From a virus: DNA of 20,411 nucleotides. The position numbers and the translations under genes are program-made. Below are positions 5,606-12,653 of the stretch, piece by piece (positions within the stretch are counted from its first letter, which is position 1; every line of letters begins with the position of its first letter). The stretch lies in the IMG/VR virus record IMGVR_UViG_3300014914_000049, positions 1-20,411 of that record. One strand, 5' to 3'. Below the pieces are notes generated by a model that did no database searches, was not told the DNA's origin, and was given only the letters and a program-made list of their open reading frames with translations.

Positions 5606-8020
5606 CTAATAAAATAGTTCTTCGCCCCCCTCCCATCTATCAGAGACCTTAATATCAACAGGGATAACGAGGGACGTATTCGGAATTGGACGTTCCATAA
5701 CGTCCTTTATTATCTCTCCAACCTCTTCAACACAATCCTCAGGCGACTTAACTCCTATTGCGTCATGCAGTTGTAAAATCACAACAGCGCCGGATCCCTT
5801 TGACTTCAACAGCTCGACCAACATCGAAAGAGATTGATTAGTATGATCCGCGATAGTACTTTGCGGCACGAAACTAAGTGCCTGTCTCTCCCATTCTGAC
5901 AGGAAGGGGCCTGGAGGGAAAATCCTAGTCCTACCGTACAAGTTACGTAATACTCTTTTCGATCTAGCTTCTTCCACTACATAATCCATGAAAGACTTAA
6001 TCTCGGGGAACTCCGTAAAAAATTGGTTCATGATCGCCTCAGCCTCTTTGAGTGGAATCCGAAACTGATCGGCGACGCTGTGCGCCTGACGACCGTACAT
6101 CAACCCATATACAACAAATTTAGCCATCTTCCTCTCAATATCATCCTTATGAATCTTCTTTTTAAATATGCGCTCCGCAACGACTGTGTGAATATCACGC
6201 CCAGTGCTAAACGCTTCCATCATTGTTGCACACTGTGCAACATATGCCATTACTCGTGCTTCAGCCTGTGAATAGTCCGCCTCAATAAACTTATAACCTG
6301 GTGGGACATTAAAAATAGATCGTAGTGCCGATTTCGGTATGGTCTGAATTGGAGGTGATGTACAAGAGAGACGCCCACTTACGGTACCAGTTACGTGATA
6401 ATCAGGATGGACTTTCCCATCTTTTGCCACAAACCTCCAGATTCCACCTCTCCCTCCCGCCAAGTATGTAGACAGTACCTTTTGACGCTTCCGCAACTTA
6501 ATTAGTGAGTCAACTACGGATAAAGCCCTCGTGTCTTGTTTCTGCTTAGCCCATGCGAGTAACTTTTGCAGCGCTTCGGCACATGTTGACGCCTTCTCTC
6601 CTTTTGTCTTTACAAGCACAGGAAGGCCCAAATCCGAATAAAGAACATTACTCAGCTGTGCTGAAGAGCGTGGATTGAACTTCTTACCAACACTTCTGTA
6701 CAAATCCTCCTCAAGGCTTATTACTTCATCTGCGACTTGTTTAGTCAACTCCTGAACTCGATCCCCATCTACACTCATACCTTCAATTTCGACATGTGTT
6801 AACGCTATTTGAGTAGGAAGCACTACATTCCAATATAAGTAGGAGTACTCTTTTTCAATGCTCGGAATCATCTTCAGCGCGATTAGACGTGTTACAATTG
6901 AGTCATGTGCAGTATATTCATATAGAATCGAGGAAGGAATTTCCGAGTAAGACTTAACTTTATTAGCCTTCTTGTACAACTCTAAGGGCAGATCGTACTT
7001 AGGGTAGTCTAAGTAGATCGATACTAGTGTAACTAAGTCACAAGGTATATTCTCGTTTAATACGTGCTGACCTAACATAGTGTCAAAATATATGTTATTG
7101 ACAGTGAACCCACACTGATATAAAAACTCGAGATCGAACTTGATGTTTTGACCCACTTTTCTACATCTCGAGTTCAGTATTCTTTCAACAAATGGCCTCA
7201 CTACCGGATCATCGAAAGGAATAACAACACCTACATAGTCCTTAAAGGAGATACTCAAACATAAAACTTTATCACTAAAAGGATCCACCCCAGTAGTCTC
7301 GACATCAAAAGCAAGCAACTCATCTTCAGGTAGCTCTTCCACCATGCGCGTGACTTCTTCCAGATCCCATAAAGTGTTCACCACAAAATAAGTCGACCGA
7401 CCTTCTTGGTAATTTCCTGTCAAAACCCTATAGAGTTTCTGAACGTCACACATATATAAAAATTCCCTCTCCCGCTGGCGTAGGATACTCGCTGGGTGCA
7501 TAAGAGGGAAAATGACACATCCATCGGCCGTGTGGAGAACATAACCACGCACTGCCATTATGGAAGTCAAAGGCTCCTTTCGAGCTAACTGAAGTAACTC
7601 ACACCCCTTAAGGTTAAGGATCGACGTTATGTACTCCAAAGCAAGCCCACCTAAAGGAATAATTAAACTAGGGTTGACTTTCTTAATCTCTTTCCGTAAT
7701 CGTGGGATACAAAAGTTATCTCGGATCGACTTAACTGGGTTTTTGGCTGAACAAAGACACGCGTTTGTGATATACAAATACATCTCACGTTTACGTAAGA
7801 AGTCCTCAAAGTCGTGCGCGTCTGGCACTAACCACCCCAGGTATTTAAATAAGAATTCACCACTCGCACCACAAAAGGGGATCCCGCGTAACAGCTCCTC
7901 GGATCCGGGACTTTCTCCCACGACCATAATCACCGCGCGTGGATCTCCATGTGGCGGGACAATTTTGACCTTAGGCTTTATTGGGCATAATCCACACATT
8001 GCATCTCCATATACATCCAT
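5606..8020 (-). CDS. polA: Family A DNA polymerase fused to an N-terminal family-4-like uracil-DNA glycosylase
   Basis: Three domains are visible in 804 residues. Residues 1-200 resemble family 4 UDG: C9, C12, C88 or C90 and C104 as iron-sulfur ligands, GESPGSEE (35-42), GIPFCGASG (46-54) and HPAS (175-178). Residues 230-390 hold a DEDDy 3'-5' exonuclease: DVE (239-241), NIKFD (292-296) and YTAHD (369-373). Residues 410-804 are a polymerase A core: TVSGRLS (546-552), motif A DYSQAEAR (582-589), motif B R630-K634-Y638 and motif C HDA (752-754). There is no 5' nuclease. Motif B has Tyr where E. coli Pol I has Phe762 (as T7 polymerase does), and motif C has Ala after the catalytic Asp where Glu is usual. 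This is presumably the replicative enzyme, with built-in proofreading and uracil recognition, matching the nearby dUTPase. The ATG 8020 follows GGTGGAGGA. Confidence 0.93.
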   Translation of the reverse strand: MDVYGDAMCGLCPIKPKVKIVPPHGDPRAVIMVVGESPGSEELLRGIPFCGASGEFLFKYLGWLVPDAHDFEDFLRKREMYLYITNACLCSAKNPVKSIRDNFCIPRLRKEIKKVNPSLIIPLGGLALEYITSILNLKGCELLQLARKEPLTSIMAVRGYVLHTADGCVIFPLMHPASILRQREREFLYMCDVQKLYRVLTGNYQEGRSTYFVVNTLWDLEEVTRMVEELPEDELLAFDVETTGVDPFSDKVLCLSISFKDYVGVVIPFDDPVVRPFVERILNSRCRKVGQNIKFDLEFLYQCGFTVNNIYFDTMLGQHVLNENIPCDLVTLVSIYLDYPKYDLPLELYKKANKVKSYSEIPSSILYEYTAHDSIVTRLIALKMIPSIEKEYSYLYWNVVLPTQIALTHVEIEGMSVDGDRVQELTKQVADEVISLEEDLYRSVGKKFNPRSSAQLSNVLYSDLGLPVLVKTKGEKASTCAEALQKLLAWAKQKQDTRALSVVDSLIKLRKRQKVLSTYLAGGRGGIWRFVAKDGKVHPDYHVTGTVSGRLSCTSPPIQTIPKSALRSIFNVPPGYKFIEADYSQAEARVMAYVAQCATMMEAFSTGRDIHTVVAERIFKKKIHKDDIERKMAKFVVYGLMYGRQAHSVADQFRIPLKEAEAIMNQFFTEFPEIKSFMDYVVEEARSKRVLRNLYGRTRIFPPGPFLSEWERQALSFVPQSTIADHTNQSLSMLVELLKSKGSGAVVILQLHDAIGVKSPEDCVEEVGEIIKDVMERPIPNTSLVIPVDIKVSDRWEGGEELFY

Positions 8021-8025
8021 TCTTA

Positions 8026-8080
8026 TCCTCCACCTTTCAGTATTCTATTACTTATGTGTTCTTCATACACGTGTGGAGGA
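8026..8080 (-). promoter_or_regulatory. Inverted repeat that could mask the polymerase ribosome binding site
   Basis: In the 61-base leader before the polymerase gene, the transcript carries TCCTCCAC (8080-8073) and, about 39 bases later, its exact complement GTGGAGGA (8033-8026). The second arm is the polymerase Shine-Dalgarno. An eight-pair GC-rich stem, extendable by one G-U pair, would hide it. Similar matches to the anti-Shine-Dalgarno core can arise by chance, so the regulatory role is inferred. Confidence 0.35.
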
Positions 8081-8081
8081 C

Positions 8082-8636
8082 TTAGGAAGAACCCGGCTCA
8101 ACCTTAATCCAAAACGCTTGCTTCGTGTGGTACTTATTACACTCTTTCATAAAAATTGGGGTTAAACCTTCAATATCAACTCTGATATCCCCCGCTACTA
8201 TCTCTTCCATCCAATCATGCACCCCAATTATATCATTAGGCTTCAGGAAACGCGCATAAATATTGAACTCATTGATCTTATTACCATTATCACAGTAAAC
8301 AAAGACCCTATCAGGCGATTCGATTAGCTTACGTATCTCATCTATAGTTTTAGGCTCAAAAACGTCAGCCTTTCGAAAATCAACTCCAAACTTCTGAAAA
8401 AGAACCTTACCTCTACCAATCTCCAAATAGGCTGGCGTCTTATCATAAGTGATAAACTCACTGTCATATGCTTTAGCCAGGAAATGCATAAAAAGGCTCG
8501 CACCACCCCACCCCGTCCCCAACTCTATGACTCTTCTTGGTGCGTAAGTCTTAAATATCAACTCAAAAAGATACAAAGCCGACCAACTCTGATAGACTTT
8601 GATCCCACAAAAAGAGGATGGTATCTCAAAACACAT
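8082..8636 (-). CDS. Class I SAM methyltransferase-fold protein, CmcI/cephalosporin hydroxylase-like
   Basis: The 184-residue protein is a Rossmann methyltransferase fold: VIELGTGWGGAS (36-47) is motif I for SAM binding, ITYDKTP (62-68) fits the acidic end of strand two, KADVFEP (89-95) motif III, and VFVYCDNGNK (111-120) plus IIGVHDW (136-142) match the DG-x-K and HD segments of CmcI/cephalosporin-hydroxylase-like and small-molecule O-methyltransferases. In these families the Asp and His bind a metal and the substrate. No DNA-methylase catalytic motif (DPPY or PCQ) is seen, so a base methylase is unlikely. Lying between the polymerase and nucleotide genes, it might act on a nucleotide, a modified base or a cell-envelope sugar. 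The start ATG 8636 follows AGGGG. The fold is firm; the substrate is unknown. Confidence 0.75.
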   Translation of the reverse strand: MCFEIPSSFCGIKVYQSWSALYLFELIFKTYAPRRVIELGTGWGGASLFMHFLAKAYDSEFITYDKTPAYLEIGRGKVLFQKFGVDFRKADVFEPKTIDEIRKLIESPDRVFVYCDNGNKINEFNIYARFLKPNDIIGVHDWMEEIVAGDIRVDIEGLTPIFMKECNKYHTKQAFWIKVEPGSS

Positions 8637-8668
8637 TATCGACCCCTATTAGTACAACAATTCTATTC

Positions 8669-8682
8669 GTAGCTTACGCTAC
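8669..8682 (-). other. Small GUAA-loop hairpin between genes
   Basis: The minus strand reads GTAGC, GTAA, GTAGC's complement GCTAC: a five-pair stem with a GNRA tetraloop, located just after the stop of the Gly/Arg-rich gene. No T-run follows on the minus strand, so it is not a clear terminator for these genes; on the plus strand a T-rich stretch does follow. It may be an RNA-end or processing structure, or chance. Confidence 0.3.
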
Positions 8683-8683
8683 T

Positions 8684-8851
8684 TTACTTTTTACGGCCGC
8701 CTAAATGACGCCCCCTACCTTTACCAAAGCCAGGACCACCTTTAGAGCAAGGGCCTGTATTACGTCCACCTCTACGACCCCCTAGCATGCCAACTCCATG
8801 CCCACGGCCATCATGTGGACGCAACTGTCCTCTTGGATTCCTCTCCGACAT
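8684..8851 (-). CDS. Gly/Arg-rich 55-residue basic protein
   Basis: The product starts MSERNPRG at ATG 8851, preceded by GGAGGAGGAA, the best ribosome binding site available; upstream in-frame codons would lie within the dUTPase gene. It is built from Gly, Arg, Lys and His (RRGGRNTGP, GKGRGRHLGGRKK), has one Cys and almost no hydrophobic residues, and is therefore probably disordered and nucleic-acid binding. RGG-like composition is seen in RNA or ssDNA binders and in small phage proteins of unknown role. A compositional similarity to glycine-rich DUF5320-type proteins is possible but weak. No catalytic features. Confidence 0.7.
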   Translation of the reverse strand: MSERNPRGQLRPHDGRGHGVGMLGGRRGGRNTGPCSKGGPGFGKGRGRHLGGRKK

Positions 8852-8867
8852 TTCCTCCTCCTTCTTT

Positions 8868-9353
8868 TTATTTGCCTGTACTTCCTGCGCCGCCTCCTCT
8901 GTCGTAAAGATAATCTGGTAACTTAGTAACATTCAAGGTCCCTCCATAGAAGAGAGGAACAAAAAGGACCTGCAACACCCTCTCCCCACTAGAAATATGT
9001 ATGACATCAGAGTAACAGTTGGTAGCAAATGGAGTCCAGGGGAGAAGATAACCAGGATCAAAGATTGACATCGCAACTAAGCCCTTTCTTCTCCACGAAG
9101 ACCGAGGCACTACCAGACCACAAACTCCTTGTGGGACTACGATTCTACACGCACAATCAAGCTTAACGGTTTCACCAGGCTGGATGATGTAAGTTTTGAT
9201 GTAAGTTTTATCTTCTTCACTAGAGTAATCAGTCGGATCAGGATGATTAGCGGGAAGAACTCTGAAGACGCGTAGGTCGAAACCAGCGTCGTGAACATTT
9301 CCTTTTCTAGGGTAAAACCCTTTAACCAATTCCTGAAAATAGATTTCTTGCAT
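8868..9353 (-). CDS. dut: Deoxyuridine triphosphate nucleotidohydrolase (dUTPase)
   Basis: The five motifs of trimeric dUTPases are present in 161 residues: DAGFDL (22-27), PRSSWRRKGL (83-92), a degraded third motif FDPGY (98-102), GERVLQ (123-128) and the C-terminal RGGGAGSTG (152-160). The enzyme splits dUTP to dUMP and pyrophosphate, keeping uracil out of DNA, which fits the UDG domain on the polymerase. The PRSS and FDPGY segments also recall dCTP deaminase, but DAGFDL and GSTG favour dUTPase, and the deaminase catalytic Glu is not seen. An acidic insertion lies at about 36-55. The start is ATG 9353, with GGAGG six bases upstream, overlapping only the end of the FolE2 gene region; upstream in-frame codons lie inside FolE2. 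Confidence 0.87.
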   Translation of the reverse strand: MQEIYFQELVKGFYPRKGNVHDAGFDLRVFRVLPANHPDPTDYSSEEDKTYIKTYIIQPGETVKLDCACRIVVPQGVCGLVVPRSSWRRKGLVAMSIFDPGYLLPWTPFATNCYSDVIHISSGERVLQVLFVPLFYGGTLNVTKLPDYLYDRGGGAGSTGK

Positions 9354-9354
9354 C

Positions 9355-10173
9355 TTATACCTCCTGAAGGAACCACCAAGCATTGACCCGATCCGAACAA
9401 TCGAACGCAACCGCTTGGTGGACATGAATACTTTCTTGGTGTTCAACTTTCACCCAAAACCCATCACTAACGGGGTTCTTCAAGAGTCGATCGCTTATAG
9501 CTCTAACCATATCCTCTACGAACTTCGGGTTCTCGTAAGCCTCAACTGTTACATGCTTCTCATCTGGTCTCTTCAAAAGCTCGAACACAGGAGCGCTAGC
9601 ACACTCCTCTACCAAATTGACAATATGCTCAAACAATACAGTACCTTTGGGGTTGATTAAGGCAACGGACGCAAAAGACCTCTGGTTATGAGCACCTTTT
9701 CCGTCTGCTATTTCCTTCGAACACGGGCAACAAGAAGTGTAAGGTACTTTTACAATCATAAGTAGCGAAGTACATGAAGACTCACAAATACCTACGACAG
9801 AAGTGGTAATGGGCAGAAACTGTTTTATCATACTCCGTGGGGATGTTTTTTCGACGAAGTAATCAAGTGTCACCTTCACAAAGCCATCCGCACTACCTAA
9901 CCTCTCCTTCAGAAAATCCAAAGACTTTACTACGTTATCCACGAGCAGACATTGTTTCTCAAAGCACTTATAGACGACCTCAACAGTACGTGACATATTA
10001 ATCCCACGCACCTCTGGAGTTAGCGAACAATACACTGACAGTGTAGCAGGGGTCCGAACATAACCCAACGAAGGGTAAAATACGTAAACAGGATGCTTCA
10101 CCCCTTCAACTCCAACCCATGGAACCCGGCGTTTTACCTGGCTCGAAGTATTCTGAACATCAGGTAACGTCAT
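9355..10173 (-). CDS. folE2: GTP cyclohydrolase, FolE2 type
   Basis: The 272-residue protein follows the FolE2/COG1469 plan: N-terminal PDVQN (4-8) and VGVEGVKHP (20-28), RGINMSRTVE (56-65, like HMSRF), the active-site run YTSCCPCSKEIADGKGAHNQRS (Cys near 148-151 and His162), and SAPVFELLKRPDEK (193-206), which carries a conserved Glu. FolE2 opens GTP to 7,8-dihydroneopterin triphosphate, first step of folate and of queuosine/7-deazaguanine synthesis. In a phage with TGT/DpdA-like proteins the latter is the attractive role; QueD, QueE and QueC are not in the window. The ATG 10173 follows GGAGG by six bases and overlaps the primase stop (ATGA). Family assignment is strong; pathway use is inferred. 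Confidence 0.92.
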   Translation of the reverse strand: MTLPDVQNTSSQVKRRVPWVGVEGVKHPVYVFYPSLGYVRTPATLSVYCSLTPEVRGINMSRTVEVVYKCFEKQCLLVDNVVKSLDFLKERLGSADGFVKVTLDYFVEKTSPRSMIKQFLPITTSVVGICESSCTSLLMIVKVPYTSCCPCSKEIADGKGAHNQRSFASVALINPKGTVLFEHIVNLVEECASAPVFELLKRPDEKHVTVEAYENPKFVEDMVRAISDRLLKNPVSDGFWVKVEHQESIHVHQAVAFDCSDRVNAWWFLQEV

Positions 10174-10985
10174 ACTTCACCTCCTTTTTCCAAAATCTCA
10201 CCTAAAGTAAAAAAATCACCCGTACTAACACGAACACACGTCACCCTCAACAAATCCATTGTCTTAAAGTCGCTTGGTGACCCTTCAATCATAAACCCGG
10301 CGTACGAATTAGGCACTCCTAGTTTGTATAACTTAACCGCATCTGACAAACCATCAAAGTGTGAATCACTATCCCAAAGAACAACCACACTTTTCACCCC
10401 CATAACTCTCAACATCTGAGGCAACTCTCTATATACACTCTTACCAAAAGTACACACCGCAAAACCCTTCAGAGGCAGATAGTCAAAATAACCCTCAACA
10501 AGAACAGCTACTGGGGAAACCAACTCATCTAAACCAATAGGGAAGTCGCACTTACGAAAACCAGGTGAAGACAAATACTTCGTAGGGCAGTCAAACATTC
10601 TAACTTGATAAGATACACGACCGTCAAACTGAAGCGGTATAACCAAGCCGTAGCCTGTAGACGCGAATGTTAAATATACCTGCTGAAAATAGGAAACCGC
10701 GTTTTTGCGTTGCAGAAACCTAAAGACCTGTGGGTACTTTAGTTCGATCTCGCTAATAGTGTACTTCACAAACCTTCGTGGATCAGTTAAGGCAACTCTA
10801 TCAACATCAACACAATGTTTGTATAGCGTTAGGGGCACATCCCTCAATTGAGCAGCCCTGCCTTTTGCCCCACACCGAAAACAGTGGTAAACTCCTTTCG
10901 ACCAATTAACATACAAATGACCTTTTGTATCCGGGGGCTTCCCTATCAATACACAAAAAGGGCAGTTATATCTAGTTTCACTCAT
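10170..10985 (-). CDS. DnaG-type primase (zinc ribbon plus Toprim)
   Basis: The 271-residue protein has an N-terminal zinc ribbon, C8-x2-C11 and C35-x2-C38 (YNCPFC and HCFRCG), then a connecting region with LVIPLQFDGRVSYQVRM (114-130), and a Toprim core with VLVEGYFD (161-168, Glu164), VVLWDSDSHFD (201-211, Asp205 and Asp207) and GSPSDF (235-240, like the DPSD segment). It should make RNA primers at the fork with the DnaB-type helicase encoded just upstream. It is shorter than bacterial DnaG and lacks a helicase-binding C-terminal domain. I choose ATG 10985, which overlaps the helicase stop by eight bases, because residues before it lie within the helicase gene and precede the zinc ribbon. 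Confidence 0.88.
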   Translation of the reverse strand: MSETRYNCPFCVLIGKPPDTKGHLYVNWSKGVYHCFRCGAKGRAAQLRDVPLTLYKHCVDVDRVALTDPRRFVKYTISEIELKYPQVFRFLQRKNAVSYFQQVYLTFASTGYGLVIPLQFDGRVSYQVRMFDCPTKYLSSPGFRKCDFPIGLDELVSPVAVLVEGYFDYLPLKGFAVCTFGKSVYRELPQMLRVMGVKSVVVLWDSDSHFDGLSDAVKLYKLGVPNSYAGFMIEGSPSDFKTMDLLRVTCVRVSTGDFFTLGEILEKGGEV

Positions 10986-12360
10986 CTTTCCGAAAAGGGA
11001 TAACACCTTGTAAGTCCTTATAAGGGTTAGATAAGGCACCCTCTACGTACCTACGTGACCGTGGTGGAACAAAGAACCTGGAATAAGGATAGTCAATCTC
11101 CACCTTAAGCCCATAAAACGGTGGGCACCGCCGTGAGTAAACCAGAGACACATCCAGGATCGTGCTCGACCTATTACTAGCCGCGTCTCCTTTTGTAACA
11201 TCTGAAAGTACTACAACATGATCCAAACCATACAAAAACGCGTAACTCTGCCCTATGTCCGAACCCTTTAATCTAGCCCCAACTGTTTCCTGAGCCCTGA
11301 TCCCTTCTCGGGATGCACGGGCGACGGTCCAAACAGCAACCTGGTTCTCCTTAGCAAACGAGTGAAGCCACTCAATTATATCAGCACCTACCGAGAACAA
11401 ATGAGATTGGTCTCTCACACGCTCTGAGTGTACTAGGTTCAAGTAGTCCAAGAGAACAACATCTGGTTTAGAGCCCAAAGTTGAACATGCTTGATCGAAC
11501 TTTGACTCAAGAAGTGTTGGAGTCGCTGCGTAAGAGGACACATCAACCTGCAACAGAACCGCTGGTGGTTGTAAGAACGACGAGACGATCGGTTCGATCT
11601 CTCGATACCTCATTCCGTAGTCGCTAACACAAATTGATCTCATCCCAAACTGGTTAGCAAAGGTTAAATCGTACCTGATCCCTATCTCCATTGCAGACAT
11701 CTCAAGAGTAAAATGAAGCACGCGCGCTTGAGCGTTAACAACAGCATAGGAACCCATCCAAATCAGAAAGAACGTCTTCCCTATCTTAGGCGGAGCACAA
11801 ATAGCTCCTACTTCTCCAGGTAAAAGAAAAGTAAACTGACCAAGCGCAAGAGGAGAAGGGACGCCTGCTTTAGTGTAAGCGCGCTTCCAGGCTTCCATAC
11901 GTTCCTGTAAAGCGCTTGTATGATTAACTATTGGTGCGGACTGACGGTCGATATAAGAGATACCTTTAGCTATATCTGATATCTTATCAACATCACCACG
12001 TTTTAGTAATGAGTCAGCTTGTCGGATAAGCCTTGTCACTCTCTTTCTCTTCAGCCATTGAACCACTTTGTCAGCAAGATAGGGCTGGTCCTCGGGGCTG
12101 TAAGATTGTTCCATCCAGCGCTCAAAAAACTGAACTACATAACTAGACTCCACCGATGTCAGTCTACCCCGTAGGTTAGACTTCAACTCGTCTACAAGAA
12201 AGTCAGGTCGTGGTAATGTTTTGTACCTTGTTTCGTACCTCGCAACCAAATCAAACAGTAACTGAATAATCGTGAGGTCAAAATCCTCTTTTTTTGTCTT
12301 CGCTAGTAAGTCCCAATCTAAATACGTAACAAAGTACAATAACACTCCTATGTCATCCAT
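10978..12360 (-). CDS. DnaB-type replicative DNA helicase
   Basis: The 460-residue protein has a helical N-terminal region (1-140) and a RecA-fold ATPase: Walker A APPKIGKT (189-196), HFTLEMS (216-222) with catalytic Glu220, Walker B VVLLDYLNLV (301-310), AVWTVARASREG (342-353) with the sensor segment, and VYSRRCPPFYG (407-417), matching the DnaB arginine-finger region. It should form a hexamer that unwinds DNA ahead of the family A polymerase and recruits the primase made from the next gene. The start is ATG 12360 with GGAGG about ten bases upstream; it overlaps the end of the preceding small gene by 13 bases. Confidence 0.93.
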   Translation of the reverse strand: MDDIGVLLYFVTYLDWDLLAKTKKEDFDLTIIQLLFDLVARYETRYKTLPRPDFLVDELKSNLRGRLTSVESSYVVQFFERWMEQSYSPEDQPYLADKVVQWLKRKRVTRLIRQADSLLKRGDVDKISDIAKGISYIDRQSAPIVNHTSALQERMEAWKRAYTKAGVPSPLALGQFTFLLPGEVGAICAPPKIGKTFFLIWMGSYAVVNAQARVLHFTLEMSAMEIGIRYDLTFANQFGMRSICVSDYGMRYREIEPIVSSFLQPPAVLLQVDVSSYAATPTLLESKFDQACSTLGSKPDVVLLDYLNLVHSERVRDQSHLFSVGADIIEWLHSFAKENQVAVWTVARASREGIRAQETVGARLKGSDIGQSYAFLYGLDHVVVLSDVTKGDAASNRSSTILDVSLVYSRRCPPFYGLKVEIDYPYSRFFVPPRSRRYVEGALSNPYKDLQGVIPFRKDE

Positions 12361-12653
12361 CGGCTCTTTTCCTCCAAATGGCTATCAGCCCATTGAAGGA
12401 ACTCCTTAATTGTCTTCTTCCGTGCGATTGCTCTCAAAATCAGGTCCACGGAACTGCACGGGTAGTTACTCAACACATAGTCAAAGTAAATACTGGCCAT
12501 ACTGGGATACGGTGCTAATCTAAGGAAGCTAGTATACGCTCTGAGTAGCGTCTTTGCCCGTTGTGGAGTTAGATAAATCCTGAAACCTGGATACTCCTTA
12601 CGCATCGCAAACACAAACGCTAACACAAACTGATCAAACGACACAAACCTCAC
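12348..12653 (-). CDS. Unrecognised 101-residue protein before the helicase
   Basis: A helical, mildly basic protein with many aromatic residues (FDQFVLAFVFAM, YPSMASIYFDYVLSNYP) and a C-terminus ending HLEEKSRWMT. No metal site or nucleotide-binding loop is seen. It overlaps the UvsW-like gene by 20 bases and the helicase gene by 13. The likely start is GTG 12653, with GTG 12644 as an alternative; ribosome binding sites are weak, so coupling is likely. Phage helicase loaders are often small helical proteins placed next to the helicase gene, so a loader is one possibility, based on position alone. Confidence 0.65.
   Translation of the reverse strand: MRFVSFDQFVLAFVFAMRKEYPGFRIYLTPQRAKTLLRAYTSFLRLAPYPSMASIYFDYVLSNYPCSSVDLILRAIARKKTIKEFLQWADSHLEEKSRWMT

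Noticed and set aside
7098-7126. Plus-strand TTGACA followed by an AT-rich TATAAA-like box inside polA
   Set aside because: The TATAAA box is at a 15-base spacing and the element is antisense within coding sequence with no plus-strand gene to serve.
7629-8165. Long plus-strand open frame (178 codons) opposite the polymerase gene
   Set aside because: It lies antisense to the conserved UDG and leader region, has no ribosome binding site or recognisable domain, and every other gene is on the minus strand.
8669-8682. Rho-independent terminator after the Gly/Arg-rich gene
   Set aside because: The stem is only five pairs and no T-run follows it in the direction of transcription.
8868-9353. dCTP deaminase as an alternative to dUTPase
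   Set aside because: PRSS and DPGY segments recall deaminase, but DAGFDL near the start and the GSTG C-terminal motif are dUTPase marks and the deaminase Glu is not seen.
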